Source: Euglena gracilis (Eukaryota > Euglenida > Euglenophyceae > Euglenales). From it: 64,000 nucleotides of DNA. Positions within the stretch are counted from its first letter, which is position 1. Every line of letters begins with the position of its first letter. The stretch spans positions 72,361,082 through 72,425,081 of the forward strand of contig CP154954.1 in the NCBI GenBank assembly GCA_039621445.1, written 5' to 3'. A model generated the notes under the pieces. It was not told the DNA's origin, did not search any database, and worked only from the letters and a program-made list of their open reading frames with translations. Made by a program: the position numbers and the translations under genes. Shown piece by piece: positions 10,442 to 20,439 of the stretch.

Positions 10442-13440
10442 GGACAATTTACCCCTAGGTATTGAGTAATTTTAAAAGGACGCTGGATGGATGTGCACAC
10501 ACTCTCTGCCTCTCTGCTCGCACACTCTCTGGTGCTGGACCTTTTCATCGGTGTTGCCAGATTACATACCATAAGGGGGCCTGAGAGGGTTCCCCCCTTG
10601 TTCTACTGCCATGGGTGAAGTAAATTGATCTGGGGGCTGGCCCCCTTTTCCTCCAATGCCCCCTATGGGACATCCCCGTGGGGCTGCTGCAGTTGCTTTA
10701 TACAAGGTTTGTACCCTAGCTTCCTGGTGGTGATTCCTTGTTGACGCATTGAAGGCTCCATGACTATATAAATTCTGGCCTCCATGGCCCTGCAAACTCT
10801 GGCCTCCATGGCCCTTCACTTGTTGGCCTCCATGGCGTGCAAATGAAACTGAAAAAAATTCTGTCCATATGGCCTTGGTCTCCCCTCCATGGGGCTGTTC
10901 TTGACATTGGTCTCCAGCTCCACTGTAAATCTGGGGGGGGCTGCTATGCCCCCCCTCTTCCCCGTTGGAGGTGTTGTTGTGTTAGAAAGACTGGGGGATT
11001 TGACAGGCCTTTACTTCCCCTTCCAGTTGGGAGATGCTGTTGGGAGATGCTTGTGGAGTTGGGCTCCATGGCCACCTTGTCCTTGATTCCATTTTGCCCA
11101 CTTTTGACTGAAATGTGTTGTGGCAGTTGGTTGGACTTGTGTGACATGCCTCTTGAATCCGTTGGGTTTCTTTTGTCCCATCTTGCTCGGCTTTGGGGCA
11201 CAAATGCCCAGATATTTCTTCCAATATTGGGATGCGGGTTCCGTCCTCCTTCTGGTCTTTTTGACCACTGTGGTCCACAATCCGTGGCCGTCACATGGTG
11301 TGGGTTTATTCTGATGTAGGGATCTGCGGGGAAGGGACGGATAATTGACACAACGCTCTCCCACTTGTGAAACTTCTGGCCTTTACGCCTAATTTTGATG
11401 TAGGGCACATTGCACAAGACACTTGTGATTTGTTTCACCCTCTCCAAATCGGAAGATCTGTATAAAAAGAGGAGTCTGCAGCAAAAATGAGTTGTTTACG
11501 CAATGCACATATACCAGTGGTAAAAAGGGGCTTGGGCCATCCCAAGGAGGATGGGAAGGAGATCCCAGAAAGCCCCATATTTTTCAAAATTCTGTTCCAA
11601 AGTTTTTTGTACAGAGACAAAAAAGGAGGACCTGAGCCTTGAAAAATTGCAACAATTTGGTCAAAGCGTCAGTCACCTGGTCTGTGGTGGATTGACGGGG
11701 GGTACCCTCATTTTCTCCAAAATGACCCACGAAATTGGGAGAGCGCTTTGACAACGCTTTTAACTGGGGTTTCTACCCACGAAATATTCAGTACTTGTTT
11801 CCCCTCCAAAATTTTCCTGAGCAAATCATGCAAAGAAGGCACCATCTAGGGGGGGTGGCATTTTTCCCCCCTTGCAGTTGGCGAACATGACCTTGAGGGC
11901 AAGGGGTGCCCTGGCACTTTCTTAAAATAAACTGGGTCACCATGTGGCTGAATCCCAGTAGGGGGTGATCATCAAAACTAGTTTCAGCCGGGGCAGAAAT
12001 TTGTGAATTATTGACCAGGGGGTGGTTTGCAGAGAATCTCCCCAAATTGTCCAGTGGACATTGCCATGCATCCACCCCTGAATCTTCCCGCTGGGGCCAT
12101 CTCACAACAAATTGTGAAAGCTTTTTTGTTGCCTGGGGAGTAAAATAAATCTGTTTACAGGTGTATAAAACCCTTGAACTGTTGTTTTAGCCATTGGAAT
12201 AGCTGGGGGTCAAAAGAGTAATCCCCCCTGTCCATTTCCGACCTGCTTATGTGGTCTGCTAGACATTCCTTTGAAGGGACCCACTTTACTTGAAGGTTTA
12301 TCTTGTGCTCCATGCACCATTTGAAAAAGGGTCTTAAAATTGATTTGAAGGGGTCCCTTCTGCCGCCATCCCCCCCCCCCGCTTTGGGGCCAGACCTCCA
12401 ATATACAGAATGATCAATTGGATTTGGGGTTCAGACTGAGTCGGCAACTCATCATAAAAACATTTTGGCGTACCACATATTCATATGGTGTCTTGTGCCA
12501 CCAGTCAGTCCTCCAAGTCAGTCTTCCTGTTGGGAGATGCTTGTGGAAATGGCCACTATGGCCACCACCTTGTCCTTGATTCCATTTTGCCCACTTTTGT
12601 TTGAAAGGTGTCCTGGCAGCCGGTTGGCCTTGTGGGACATGTCTCTGGGATCCTCTTGTTTTCTTTTGTCCCACCTTGCTTGGCTTTCGGGCCCCAATGC
12701 TCAGATGTTTCTGCCCGTATTGGGCTAGGGGTTCCGTCCTCCTTCTGGTCTTTCTGACTCTTGCTCCCTCGAGGAAAACCGACCAGGGAGGAAGGGACAC
12801 CGAGGGCGAAGCACAAAGACCTTGTGAGCAAGGCATGGCCTCACAGGGGAAAAGTGCGGAGCCCGAAGTTTCCACTGTGGTCCACAGTCCGTGGCCGTTA
12901 CTGGGTTGGAGATTTTTCTCGTATTTTTTTTACGAAGGGATCTGTGGGGGATGATGGGGATGAACCCCACTTTCACTTGGTCACGCATGTTACCTATGAG
13001 CAAAGTGAGGGGTATGCGCACTTTGCTCTGTCCACACCCAAAAGATCCCTGGTGGAATCACCGGTGGGCCTTTTGGAAGGCAACACGGTGGAAACACCGT
13101 GTTTTCGGACTCCCACAACAGAGGAAGGGGGAGGAAGGGACCAAGAGGGCGGAGCACAAGAAGATGGTGAGTGGCTTTTTGTTGCCGGCAAGGAAAGCAG
13201 GACCTCACCTCACCATCTCGAAGTGCGGAGCCCGAATGGTCTTTCCAACCCCCCCCCCCCAAGAGGCGGCGACGGTTCGCCACGTTTCGTCCGCAACACC
13301 AGGTTCTCCAGCTGCTGTGGCGACTTCTGCTCCAGGTATAGTTTGCTAGTTGAGTTGTCAGCGGATGCTCGTCAGGCTCGTGTCCCTCTGGGTATTCTTA
13401 AGATAGTATTGACTTCCGCTCTTGGCTCGTCTTCTCGTAC
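10442..13440 (-). pseudogene. Rearranged, internally deleted DIRS-like element
   Basis: Read on the minus strand: a gag N-terminal region (13.34-12.43 kb), a jump without RT to the RNase H C-terminus (12.40-12.21 kb), the VDA-type linker domain (12.1-11.8 kb), and the first half of a tyrosine recombinase (11.65-11.33 kb). At about 11.32 kb it is joined to a second gag copy (TDCGPQW... motif, to 10.98 kb) and more gag/pol linker to 10.44 kb, where the satellite starts. Each part aligns by motif with the fuller element at 13.4-18.1 kb. At least two deletions and a head-to-tail junction are needed. Not functional. Confidence 0.7.
12762..12870 (+). repeat. E repeat inserted inside gag
   Basis: The gag sequence TTCTGGTCTTTTTGACCACT, continuous at about 11,250-11,270, is split here. 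About 109 bp intervene, running from GCTCCCTCGAGGAAAACC through GGGACACCGAGGGCGAAGC, GACCTTGTGAGC and AAGTGCGGAGCCCGAAG, after which gag resumes at CACTGTGGTCCACAG. This defines E as a short insertion unit. No clear target duplication. Confidence 0.75.
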
Positions 13441-13495
13441 TCCTCGAGGAAAACAGACCAGGGAGGAAGGGACACCGAGGGCGAAGCACAATGAC

Positions 13496-13592
13496 CTTGT
13501 GAGGCCATGCCTTGCTCGCCGGCGGTGCTGTGTGTTTGTTGCGCGTTGGGTTAGGACTCCCTGCTTAGTGCCGCCTCGCCGGAGTTGGCTGA
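13496..13592 (+). repeat. Left inverted terminal repeat of DIRS-like element
   Basis: Reads TTGTGAGGCCATGCCTTGC through the GGGTTAGGACTCC block to the GGAGTTG block. The same run is present reversed at 17,941-18,038. Confidence 0.65.
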
Positions 13593-13728
13593 CGATGTGG
13601 CTCCGACGTGACGGCTGTGGCGTTTTCTCTTTCCCCTTGGGGGGGTCCCCCCCCTCTGCCCCCCCTGGCCCCCACTCTCTGACTGAGGGCTTTTGAAGGC
13701 AAACTTTCTTTTACGGGTGGGGGGGTCG

Positions 13729-13848
13729 GGCTCACAAGGTCTTTGTGCTTCGCCCTCGGTGTCCCTTCCTCCCTGGTCGGTTTTACTCGAGGGAGTACGA
13801 GACACCTCGGGCTCCGCACTTTGCCCTTGTGAGGCCAGATTGTGCACT
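13729..13848 (-). repeat. E repeat, permuted copy at recombinase 3' end
   Basis: On the minus strand the second half of E (AAGTGCGGAGCCCGAGGTGTC) comes first, then the first half (CTCCCTCGAG...GACCTTGTGAGC), i.e. the halves are swapped relative to 12,762-12,870. It begins immediately after the recombinase coding region. Confidence 0.65.
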
Positions 13849-14880
13849 GAAATTAGGGGGGCGAGGGCATTTTCTAGGGCACCTTGGGCACCAAGTCGTT
13901 GATAGTGGGCTGTAAAAGCCTCCACCACCCTCCACTGGCCAATCTCACAAACTTCTTGGGCAGAAAGGCCCAAATTTTTGAGCAAACCAACTCCTGCCCC
14001 TCTGGTGGAGTGTGCCCCCTACACCTGGGGGGTCACCCCATGCTTGGCCAAAAATTCTTTTGTTATCGAAGCAATGGTATCTGCACTAATGGGCTTAAGA
14101 GGGGGTTTTAGTGAAATCAGAAGGGGTCCCCCGGGTCTGACGAATGACCTTGTTGCTGCAACATATGACATCATCAAATGAAATGGGCTGATTTGGGGGC
14201 ATTGTGGAATGAACACAACTCTTTCCCATTTGTGGAATTTTTGGCCTTTACACCTAATTTTAATATAGGGCGCCTTGCCCAACACACTGGTTGTTCGTTT
14301 AATCCTCTCCAAATCTGAAGATCTGTATAAACAGAGGATTCGTGAGCAAAAAATAAGTTGTGTACGCAATGTACACGCATCAGTGGGAAAGGGGGCCTTG
14401 GCCAGCCCCAGGAGAATTGGGAGGGGATCCAAAAATGCACCATATTTTTCCAGATTTTGGTTCCAGAGCCTCTTGTAAGGTGCCAACATGGTGTGGAATC
14501 TCAATCCACCAAACCCAGGAATCAAAAGCATAGCACTGTATGCATTACGTGCCTGGGCCTTAGAAAATTGAAATAATTGTACCAAAGCGTCAGCCACTTG
14601 GTCAGTTGTGGCTTCAGGGGGGGTACCCCCATTTTTTGCAAAATTGCCCATAACAGTGTGAAAGCACTTTGATACCGTTTTAGACCGGGGTTTCTTCCCA
14701 GGAAATCTTCAATGGTCTGATTTTGTATTTGTTTCCCCTCCAGGATTTGCCTGAGCAAATCATGCAAAGAAGGGGCCATCTGGGGGGTGGCATTTTCTCC
14801 CCCCTGCAGTTTTTGAACATGCCCCTGTAGGGGGTGATTTTCAGGCAGGGGGTCCCTGGAACCTTCATCTTTATTAATTG
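13838..14880 (-). pseudogene. Tyrosine recombinase (broken)
   Basis: N-terminal helical domain at about 14.88-14.68 kb (LHDLLRQILEG). The catalytic part starts near 14.65 kb, with the box A region around ARNAYSAMLLIPGFGGLRFH (first catalytic Arg). Box C follows, with HSTRGAG as the H-x-x-R motif near 14,010 and the tyrosine in AHYQRL at 13,902-13,904. A TAG at 14,019-14,021 lies just upstream of HSTRG, and there is a frame change near 14.68 kb. In DIRS elements this enzyme integrates circular cDNA. Confidence 0.7.
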
Positions 14881-15329
14881 GGGCCACCATGTGGCTGAAT
14901 CCCAAAAGGGTGTGACCATCAAAACTTTGGTGTGGGGAAATACTTTCAGTCTGGGGAGAAAATTTTGAATTATTGCCCAAGGGGGGTTGGCATAAAGTCC
15001 CCCTATGTTGTCCAGTGGGCATTGTAATGCATCCACTGCTATGGCCTCCAATGGGGCCACCTGGCCACAAATTTGGGCATTTTTTTGTTGCCTGGGGAGG
15101 CAAATAAATCTGTTTCCAACTGAATGAAATTTTGGAAATACTGCCTTAGCCATTGAAAAAGTTGTGGGTTTAGGGAGTAATCCCCCCTGTCCATTTCCCA
15201 TCTGCTGATGGGGTCTGCTAGGCATTTGTCTGAAGGAACCCAATTTACTTGAAGGTTTAATGTTGTGCTCCATGCACCATTTGAAAAAGGGTCGAAGCAT
15301 TTTGTTGAAGGGGTCTTTTCTCCCCCCAC
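14881..15329 (-). pseudogene. Pol linker domain (DLFAS/VDA region), frameshifted
   Basis: Contains NWVPSDKCLADPISRWEMDR, ETDLFASPGNK and, in another frame, AVDALQ...YANPPW, motifs that typically follow RNase H in DIRS pol. Frame changes fall near 15.26, 15.05 and 14.98 kb. The parallel region of the degenerate copy (12.1-11.8 kb) keeps VDA and HPLLGFSHM in one frame, so the breaks here are specific to this copy or assembly. Confidence 0.6.
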
Positions 15330-15505
15330 CTTTTGTCAGGTAATAGAAAATTACCTGATTGTCCACTGACAGGGACACGGTTTCCCTTGGTTTGCTTAAA
15401 CTTTTCACTGTGTTGATTGCTGCGTGCAATTCTTTGACATTTATATTTAAAATGAATTTTTCACTCCAAAACTCCTGGAAAGTACTTCCAGTATGGATTT
15501 CCAGC
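15262..15505 (-). pseudogene. RNase H C-terminal portion, shifted frame
   Basis: LNINVKELHAAINTV and VDNQVIFYYLTKGGG match the E- and D-containing strands of RNase H. They are in a different frame from the N-terminal RNase H strand (ELHSDSSTHAWGGG), which ends the 779-codon ORF. The switch coincides with a run of ten C (plus strand) at 15,505-15,514. Confidence 0.65.
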
Positions 15506-17786
15506 CCCCCCCCCACGCATGGGTGCTGCTGTCTGAGTGCAACTCTCTGGTTGCACCTTGGGGGAAGGGTCTGCCCCCCCAGGTGTCCAGCAGAATTTTT
15601 ATTTCCCGTAATTGGGTTTTGATGTCTTGAGAAATGAGGTGCTTTGAGTCCCAGGGGGCTGCAGAATTTGTAACAAGAAAATTGGCCAGAGAATCTGTAA
15701 AAGCCCTTAAAAAGGGCAGGGCCATAAGGTTGCACCTTATTTGTCCCAAAATGGCAGCTAGTTGCCTTTTTGACATGTAATCCTTTTTCACGATTTTTCC
15801 CAGTTCCTTCTTTATTGTCTTGACTTTTTTGGGGGGCACTTGCAATTTTCCTTCTTGAAAGTTTAGTTGAAAGCCCAGGTGATTTACAATTTGGGTGGGT
15901 TGCAGGGTTGATTTTTTGACATTTATTTTGAACCCTGAGTTCAATAAATCTTTTGTCACTGTGTTCAGATGACTTTGCAAAATGTTTTGGGTGGGAGCAA
16001 CAAGTAAAATGTCGTCCAGGTATATAAACACCTGGATGCCCCGTTTTCTCCAAAGTTTTTCGAATGTTTTCATAACCCCCATGAAAATCTGGGGCATTAC
16101 GTTTAGGCCAAAACAGCCTGCCTGGAATTCCCAGGTCTGTCCCCCCACCTGGTGTCTTAAAAAGGGCCTGAGGGCTGGGTTTACTGGGATGTGGAAATAC
16201 GCATCCTTTAAATCTATTTTGGCTGCCCAGTGGCCTTTTTGAAAAACTGGAAAAATGTTCTGGATATGATCCAGTCTGAAGGGTTTTACTTGGAAATGTT
16301 GATTTATTTCCCTGCAGTCGCTGATCATTCTCCATTTTATTGCCCCCCCTTCTGGTTTTGATATCAAAAACCAGGGGATTAAATGCTGGGTTTTGGAATT
16401 CCTCACTCTTTTTACTGAACAAGTTTTTTCGTAGTCCAGAAGAATTTTCTCTGCCTGATTCAAATCCAGGTTGGCTCTTGTCTTTGGGTGGGTGGACAAT
16501 TTGGGGGGGTTTACCCAGGGGGGTTGAATGCCATCCTTGATGAGCTGACAGGTTGCTGGGGGTGCATTTTTCTGCCACCATTTTATGCTCTTTTGGAGTC
16601 TTTGATGCAGGGGGGTGTCTCCCCATTGTTTCTCGTTTGCATTTATCTTCTCCAGCAATGGATTTTGAGGGGGCTGGGTTGGGGTTGTTGGACATGGGAC
16701 AGCCCTTGGAGCCCCCAGGGATTGAGCATTTTTCAAAGTTAAATGATTCTGGGGGGAAGTGCGTGCATGCTCTCCCTCTCTCCTCACACTCTCTCTGGAG
16801 GATCTTGTTGTTGGGTTCCATACCATAGGGCTTACTGCCCCTGTGTTGCCTAACTGGCCTCCTTGCTGTTGATGTGGTTGGTTGCCATACCATAGGGGGG
16901 CCTCTGAGGGTCCCCCCCTTGACAAATTCGCTTTGGAATGCAGAAGCGTAAATGCTTTTAGGGGTTCTCCCCCTTCCACCTGATCCTCCTTGAGGGAAAC
17001 TGGGGTGCCCTCTTCCTCCTGGGGCTGCTGGTTTATATAAAGAGCCCTGTGGGGCTGCCCCTTAGCTTCTGGCCCCAGTGGCCTGTGCATAATGAGCCCA
17101 GCGGGCTTGAAAATAAATGGCCGCCATGGCCCTGGTGTGTGGCCTCCATGGCCTGGGGAATGCCGTCGTGGCCCAGCAGATATTGGCCTCCATGGCCCTG
17201 CTTTGAAAGGGTCCCCTGCCCTTGTTGAATGGTCCTGACCCCCCTTGGGTCTTGGGCATCTTTCGCTGTCCTTGGCTTCCATGCCCAATTGAAATCTTGG
17301 GGGGCATTGACCCTGCCCCTTTGTGGGGAATGTGGAAAAGACTTTTTGAAAATAAATTTTTGGCAGACCTTTTGGATGACCTCTCCCAGTGGGGGTTGAC
17401 TTGAAATACTGGCCGCCATGGCCTCTGTGATGCTCTCCCCCTTGGCCTTGGTTCCATCTGCCCATGTGGGCTCTGGCCCTCTGGCCTGAATTTCTGGCTG
17501 GTATTTTGAATTGTAAGGGTACTTGTTGGAAGTCCTGTCTGGGCTGGGCCCTGGGCCTTGGAGGGCCTGGGGCCATTGGCCCTTTCCCCTTTCTGGTTTT
17601 CCTGACCACTGTCTGCCAATGGCTGTGGTCACTGGGGGGGTTTGGCTGTTGTGAAATTTCTGAGAGGGGTGGGGAACGGGTGACCACAGCTTGCCACGGC
17701 TTGTCCGCATCTCCAGGTTCTCCAGCTGCTGCTGCCACCGCTGCTTCTCGTCGTAATACGAATTTCTTCCCCAAGTCATCTTTCAT
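15447..17786 (-). CDS. Gag-reverse transcriptase ORF of DIRS-like element
   Basis: 779 codons from ATG at 17,786. Residues about 1-300 are a Pro/Gln/Gly/Lys-rich gag-like region (PWQAVV, HWQTVVRKTRK). The RT core runs from about 440 (ISKPEGG..WRMISDCREIN, IDLKDAYFHIP) through the catalytic YLDD at about 589-592 (16,011-16,022) to the thumb (LGFQLNF). RNase H begins near 750 (HSDSSTHAW), then the frame is lost at the C-run and the ORF ends out of frame. The RT would copy the element's RNA. Either the C-run indel is real or the assembly is one base off. Confidence 0.75.
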   Translation of the reverse strand: MKDDLGKKFVLRREAAVAAAAGEPGDADKPWQAVVTRSPPLSEISQQPNPPSDHSHWQTVVRKTRKGKGPMAPGPPRPRAQPRQDFQQVPLQFKIPARNSGQRARAHMGRWNQGQGGEHHRGHGGQYFKSTPTGRGHPKGLPKIYFQKVFSTFPTKGQGQCPPRFQLGMEAKDSERCPRPKGGQDHSTRAGDPFKAGPWRPISAGPRRHSPGHGGHTPGPWRPFIFKPAGLIMHRPLGPEAKGQPHRALYINQQPQEEEGTPVSLKEDQVEGGEPLKAFTLLHSKANLSRGGPSEAPLWYGNQPHQQQGGQLGNTGAVSPMVWNPTTRSSRESVRREGEHARTSPQNHLTLKNAQSLGAPRAVPCPTTPTQPPQNPLLEKINANEKQWGDTPLHQRLQKSIKWWQKNAPPATCQLIKDGIQPPWVNPPKLSTHPKTRANLDLNQAEKILLDYEKTCSVKRVRNSKTQHLIPWFLISKPEGGAIKWRMISDCREINQHFQVKPFRLDHIQNIFPVFQKGHWAAKIDLKDAYFHIPVNPALRPFLRHQVGGQTWEFQAGCFGLNVMPQIFMGVMKTFEKLWRKRGIQVFIYLDDILLVAPTQNILQSHLNTVTKDLLNSGFKINVKKSTLQPTQIVNHLGFQLNFQEGKLQVPPKKVKTIKKELGKIVKKDYMSKRQLAAILGQIRCNLMALPFLRAFTDSLANFLVTNSAAPWDSKHLISQDIKTQLREIKILLDTWGGRPFPQGATRELHSDSSTHAWGGGWKSILEVLSRSFGVKNSF

Positions 17787-17940
17787 TGAAGTCAGTTGTT
17801 TATTTTTTTTGAAGTTTGATATTCGGCTGGTTCTTCTCGTTCTGGAATTTTAATTTGACTTGAACTTTCTTTCGTGACTTCGTAGTCTTGAGGTGAGGTG
17901 TTCTCCTTTCTTCTGGGTGTCGAAGGGCAATTTAGTAATC

Positions 17941-18063
17941 AGGCAACTCCGGCGACAAAAGGCGCTAAGCAGGTAGTCCTAACCCAACGCGCAACAAACA
18001 CACAGCACCGCCGGCGAGCAAGGCATGGCCTCACAAGGGCAAAGTGCGGAGCCCGAGGTGTCG
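17941..18063 (-). repeat. Right terminal repeat of DIRS-like element (E copy)
   Basis: On the minus strand it reads the E family from GACACCTCGGGCTCCGC through CCATGCCTTGCTCGCC to the CCGGAGTTGCCTG block, 155 bp upstream of the gag ATG. It is the inverse of 13,496-13,592. Confidence 0.65.
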
Positions 18064-18179
18064 TTCTTGGTTCTTCGCTCGGTCGTTTTGTTCCTTTCCC
18101 CTTGGTGTCGGAGGGTAATTTCAGAGTCAGCCAGCTCCGGCGAAAAAAAGACACTAAGCGGGGACCCCGAACCCAGCGC

Positions 18180-18400
18180 AGCGAGCAATCACACAAACCG
18201 CCCGCGAGCAAGGCACGGCCGCACAAGGAGCCCGAGTACCCCCCCCGCCCACCTTCCTGCGTCGGTTTTTTTTAAAGGTCCGAGAGATCAGCAGTTTTGC
18301 TTGACACCTCGGGCTCCGACACGACACCTCCAGGCTACTTCCTTGTCGGTATTCCTCGAGGGAGTACGATAATCGGGCCAAAATGCGGAGCCGGAGGTGT
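18180..18400. repeat. Further degenerate E fragments
   Basis: Pieces such as GCGAGCAAGGCACGGCC, CCTCGAGGGAGTACGA and GCGGAGCCGGAGGTGTC in mixed order. No E copy is seen beyond 18.4 kb, so the family is local to the retroelement cluster in this window. Confidence 0.55.
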
Positions 18401-18546
18401 CACTATTGGAATTTGTGGAAAATGAACAAAATATCTTGCAACCGCCACATATCAGGAGATTGCTGAAAATGAAAAGCTTCAAACACGCAAGCACCAGCAA
18501 GGTTTGGCAAAAACATCTTCGCAATATGTTCTGAAAAATATCTTAC

Positions 18547-18670
18547 ATCTTGGAACTGCAGCAGAACATCATTGCAACCAAAGCAGATCTGCCGCCACTC
18601 GAGCCTGTGTCCTTCCATTAGACTTTTGTTTCCTTTCATCAGCAGAATTTCCAGGCAGATCGCCCTCCAG
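18547..18670 (-). CDS. Internal exon, unknown protein
   Basis: A long T/C tract (TTTGTTTGTTCTTTTTTTC then a C-run) ending GACCAG precedes a 124-bp stretch that closes with CAAGAT|GTAAGA. Only one frame is open: one leading base then 41 codons (WRAICLEILL ... FGCNDVLLQFQD), phase 2 in, phase 0 out. Its entry phase fits the exit phase of the exon at 20,253-20,355. No family recognised. Confidence 0.45.
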
Positions 18671-18699
18671 CTGGTCAACCAGGGGGGGGGACATGAAAA

Positions 18700-19945
18700 A
18701 AAGAACAAACAAACACAAATAAACGCAAAAAAAAGTCGCATGTGTAATCCTTCGGGAGCCCCAGGGATGTACACTTTCTGCTGGAGAGGACTTTGAAAAA
18801 ATATTTGGGTTTGCCGAGAAAAATCTCTCCTTTTGCATAAAAATAAGCATTTTGTTGACCAAAGAAAGGTAAGGATGACAAAAAATTGTCAAAATATTTG
18901 GTCTTGGGGGAAAATCATGGCCAAAACGAGGAAGTTTTCATAGACAAAAAACTTTCCAGCAAAAACCCAAAAATCGCCCGGAAAAAAAACACTACAAGCT
19001 GGACCGGGGGGGGGGGTTCCTGGGGAAAAAAAATCCTCCGGCGCCGAGGTGGAAATTTTTGGGCTGATTTTGTTCCAAAAACATTCCCAAACTTGCCAAA
19101 AATCGCCATTTTTGGCAAGTTTTGGGGGTCCAAAAAAATTCCAGTGGCTGCAGCTTCGCGCCAGTCACTGGAAAACTTCCACTCCCCCCCCCCCAAGGGA
19201 AACCCCACAAAAAATCCCCAACCCCCCCCCCCCCGGGGGGATTCATCAGCCCCAACCACTCCTGACAACCCCCCCCCGGGAAAATTATAACACACAGGTG
19301 TTAAATGAATCTATGGTCTCGAGGGAGTTTAAATGTTGCCAACAAACAAACAAACAACCAACCAATGATTCCAATGCTCCGGAAATAACACACAAACAAA
19401 AAAATAACCAATAACGTTCCTGGGAGGGAAAGACAATTGATTGGTTCTGCTGGAAAACAAGGCCACGTGAGGTCAGTGTGCGAAGAGGGGGGAAAAATGC
19501 TTCTGCAGGCAGGGCGTCTTTTTTTGACGACCCCTGGGGAGCAAAACCAAAATTTGGGCTGGTTGGAAAAAAGTTGCTGGCTGACCCCCCTCCCCGAGGT
19601 CCCGGGCTGGAACTGGACCCGACCTGGGGTCGAACCAGGTGAGAGAAAAATCAAAACTACCCCGAATTTGCCATGGCCAGCCCTTTTCCGACCGATTTTC
19701 GCCATTTTCGGCCTGCTTTCGGCCCATTTTTTGTACCCCCGAAAGCGAAAACCCAGTTACCGTCTAGACACCCTTCGGGAGGATGGAAATAAAAAAAATA
19801 AAACTGAAAAATGAAATAAATGAAACTCGTTGATGGGGGAGGGGGGTCTGGGGCTGGAAGGAGGCTGCTGGCTGGAAAAAGACTGCTGGCTGGCTGGCTG
19901 GACCCCTCAGGGGTCAAAGTTTCTTAAGCTACGCCCTGTCCACAG
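18700..19945. other. Repeat-rich stretch, no firm gene
   Basis: 18.71-18.80 kb matches 31.66-31.79 kb (family R: GGATGTACACTTT...GGAGAG). 19.01-19.20 kb is a partial family A repeat (CTGATTTTGTTCCAAAAA, GCGCC hairpins). 19.27-19.43 kb has short AAACAAACAA repeats. A plus ORF at 19,437-19,640 ends at a good donor (GAACCAG|GTGAGA) but includes family D repeat sequence; not called. Confidence 0.5.
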
Positions 19946-20074
19946 GGCAGGTCGAAAGACGAGGAGGGAGGAAAGGGGATGGGACCGATCAACACTGCAA
20001 CAAAAGCCGAAGACGAGAGGTCTGAAAGAGGCTTTGAAAATGCAGCGGACCAGTCACAAAATCAATACCTGTGA
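19946..20074 (+). CDS. Terminal exon, acidic/polar protein
   Basis: Acceptor TACGCCCTGTCCACAG at 19,945, then 42 codons in phase 0 to TGA (GRSKDEEGGKGMGPIN ... DQSQNQYL). Composition is that of a disordered C-terminus. It lies on the strand opposite the exons at 18.6 and 20.3 kb, so either it is nested antisense or one call is wrong. Confidence 0.35.
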   Translation, partial: GRSKDEEGGKGMGPINTATKAEDERSERGFENAADQSQNQYL

Positions 20075-20252
20075 AGAGACACGCTGCATACGCGAATGCC
20101 ATATCATCGTATCGATGCAACGAACAAACTCAACAAGCCATTAAAACTGTTCAGATCATTTTTTCAGGTGGAGGAGCAAAGTAAATGACCCAAGAAGGGA
20201 AAAACAAAACATTGCAGAAATATGAACTCGCACCACACACAAGATGACAGAC

Positions 20253-20355
20253 CTCCTCCCATAATAGCCCAGATCCTGGTCATAGCCGTCGTACACCGCA
20301 GGCCGAGGGCCGTAATACCCCTGGTCGAACTCACTCGCATACTGCGGTGGCGCTG
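20253..20355 (-). CDS. Internal exon, Tyr/Gly/Asp-rich
   Basis: T-run and CTCCAACCGCAG acceptor, then 103 bp to GGGAGGAG|GTCTGT. Frame: two bases, 33 codons, two bases (phase 1 in, 2 out), encoding APPQYASEFDQGYYG ... YDGYDQDLGYYGR. Composition resembles the first exon at 24,497-24,666 (DRAYDHPRYDDRD), suggesting one gene, but no donor there gives a convincing matching phase, so at least one exon between them is missing. Confidence 0.45.
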
Positions 20356-20439
20356 CTGCGGTTGGAGACCCCCGGGATTTAAAAAAAAAGTCCGGGGGCT
20401 GGCAGACCCACCCCCGGGTCAACCATCCGCACGAAAATT

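Larger units (their letters stand above)
13440..18063 (-). mobile_element. DIRS-like tyrosine-recombinase retrotransposon
   Basis: Minus-strand order is gag-like ORF, reverse transcriptase, RNase H, a DLFAS/VDA linker domain, then a tyrosine recombinase, the order known for DIRS elements. No integrase core or LTRs are seen. About 95 bp at 13,496-13,592 is inverted relative to 17,941-18,038 (both carry CGGCGGTGCTGTGTGTTTG and the GGGTTAGGACT block), fitting inverted terminal repeats. The body is interrupted by at least five frame changes and one in-frame TAG, so as assembled it cannot make its full protein set. Family assignment follows domain order and motifs; the exact subgroup is not determined. 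Confidence 0.75.

Noticed and set aside
4969-10469. Many long ORFs (up to 444 codons) of Tyr/Ile/Met/Cys/His in both strands
   Set aside because: Translations of the TATATGTA satellite; stop-free in several frames by composition. No gene signal.
14680-16893. 737-codon minus-strand ORF
   Set aside because: Overlaps the RT ORF in another frame; only its RNase H and VDA segments look real. The long open length is not itself a protein.
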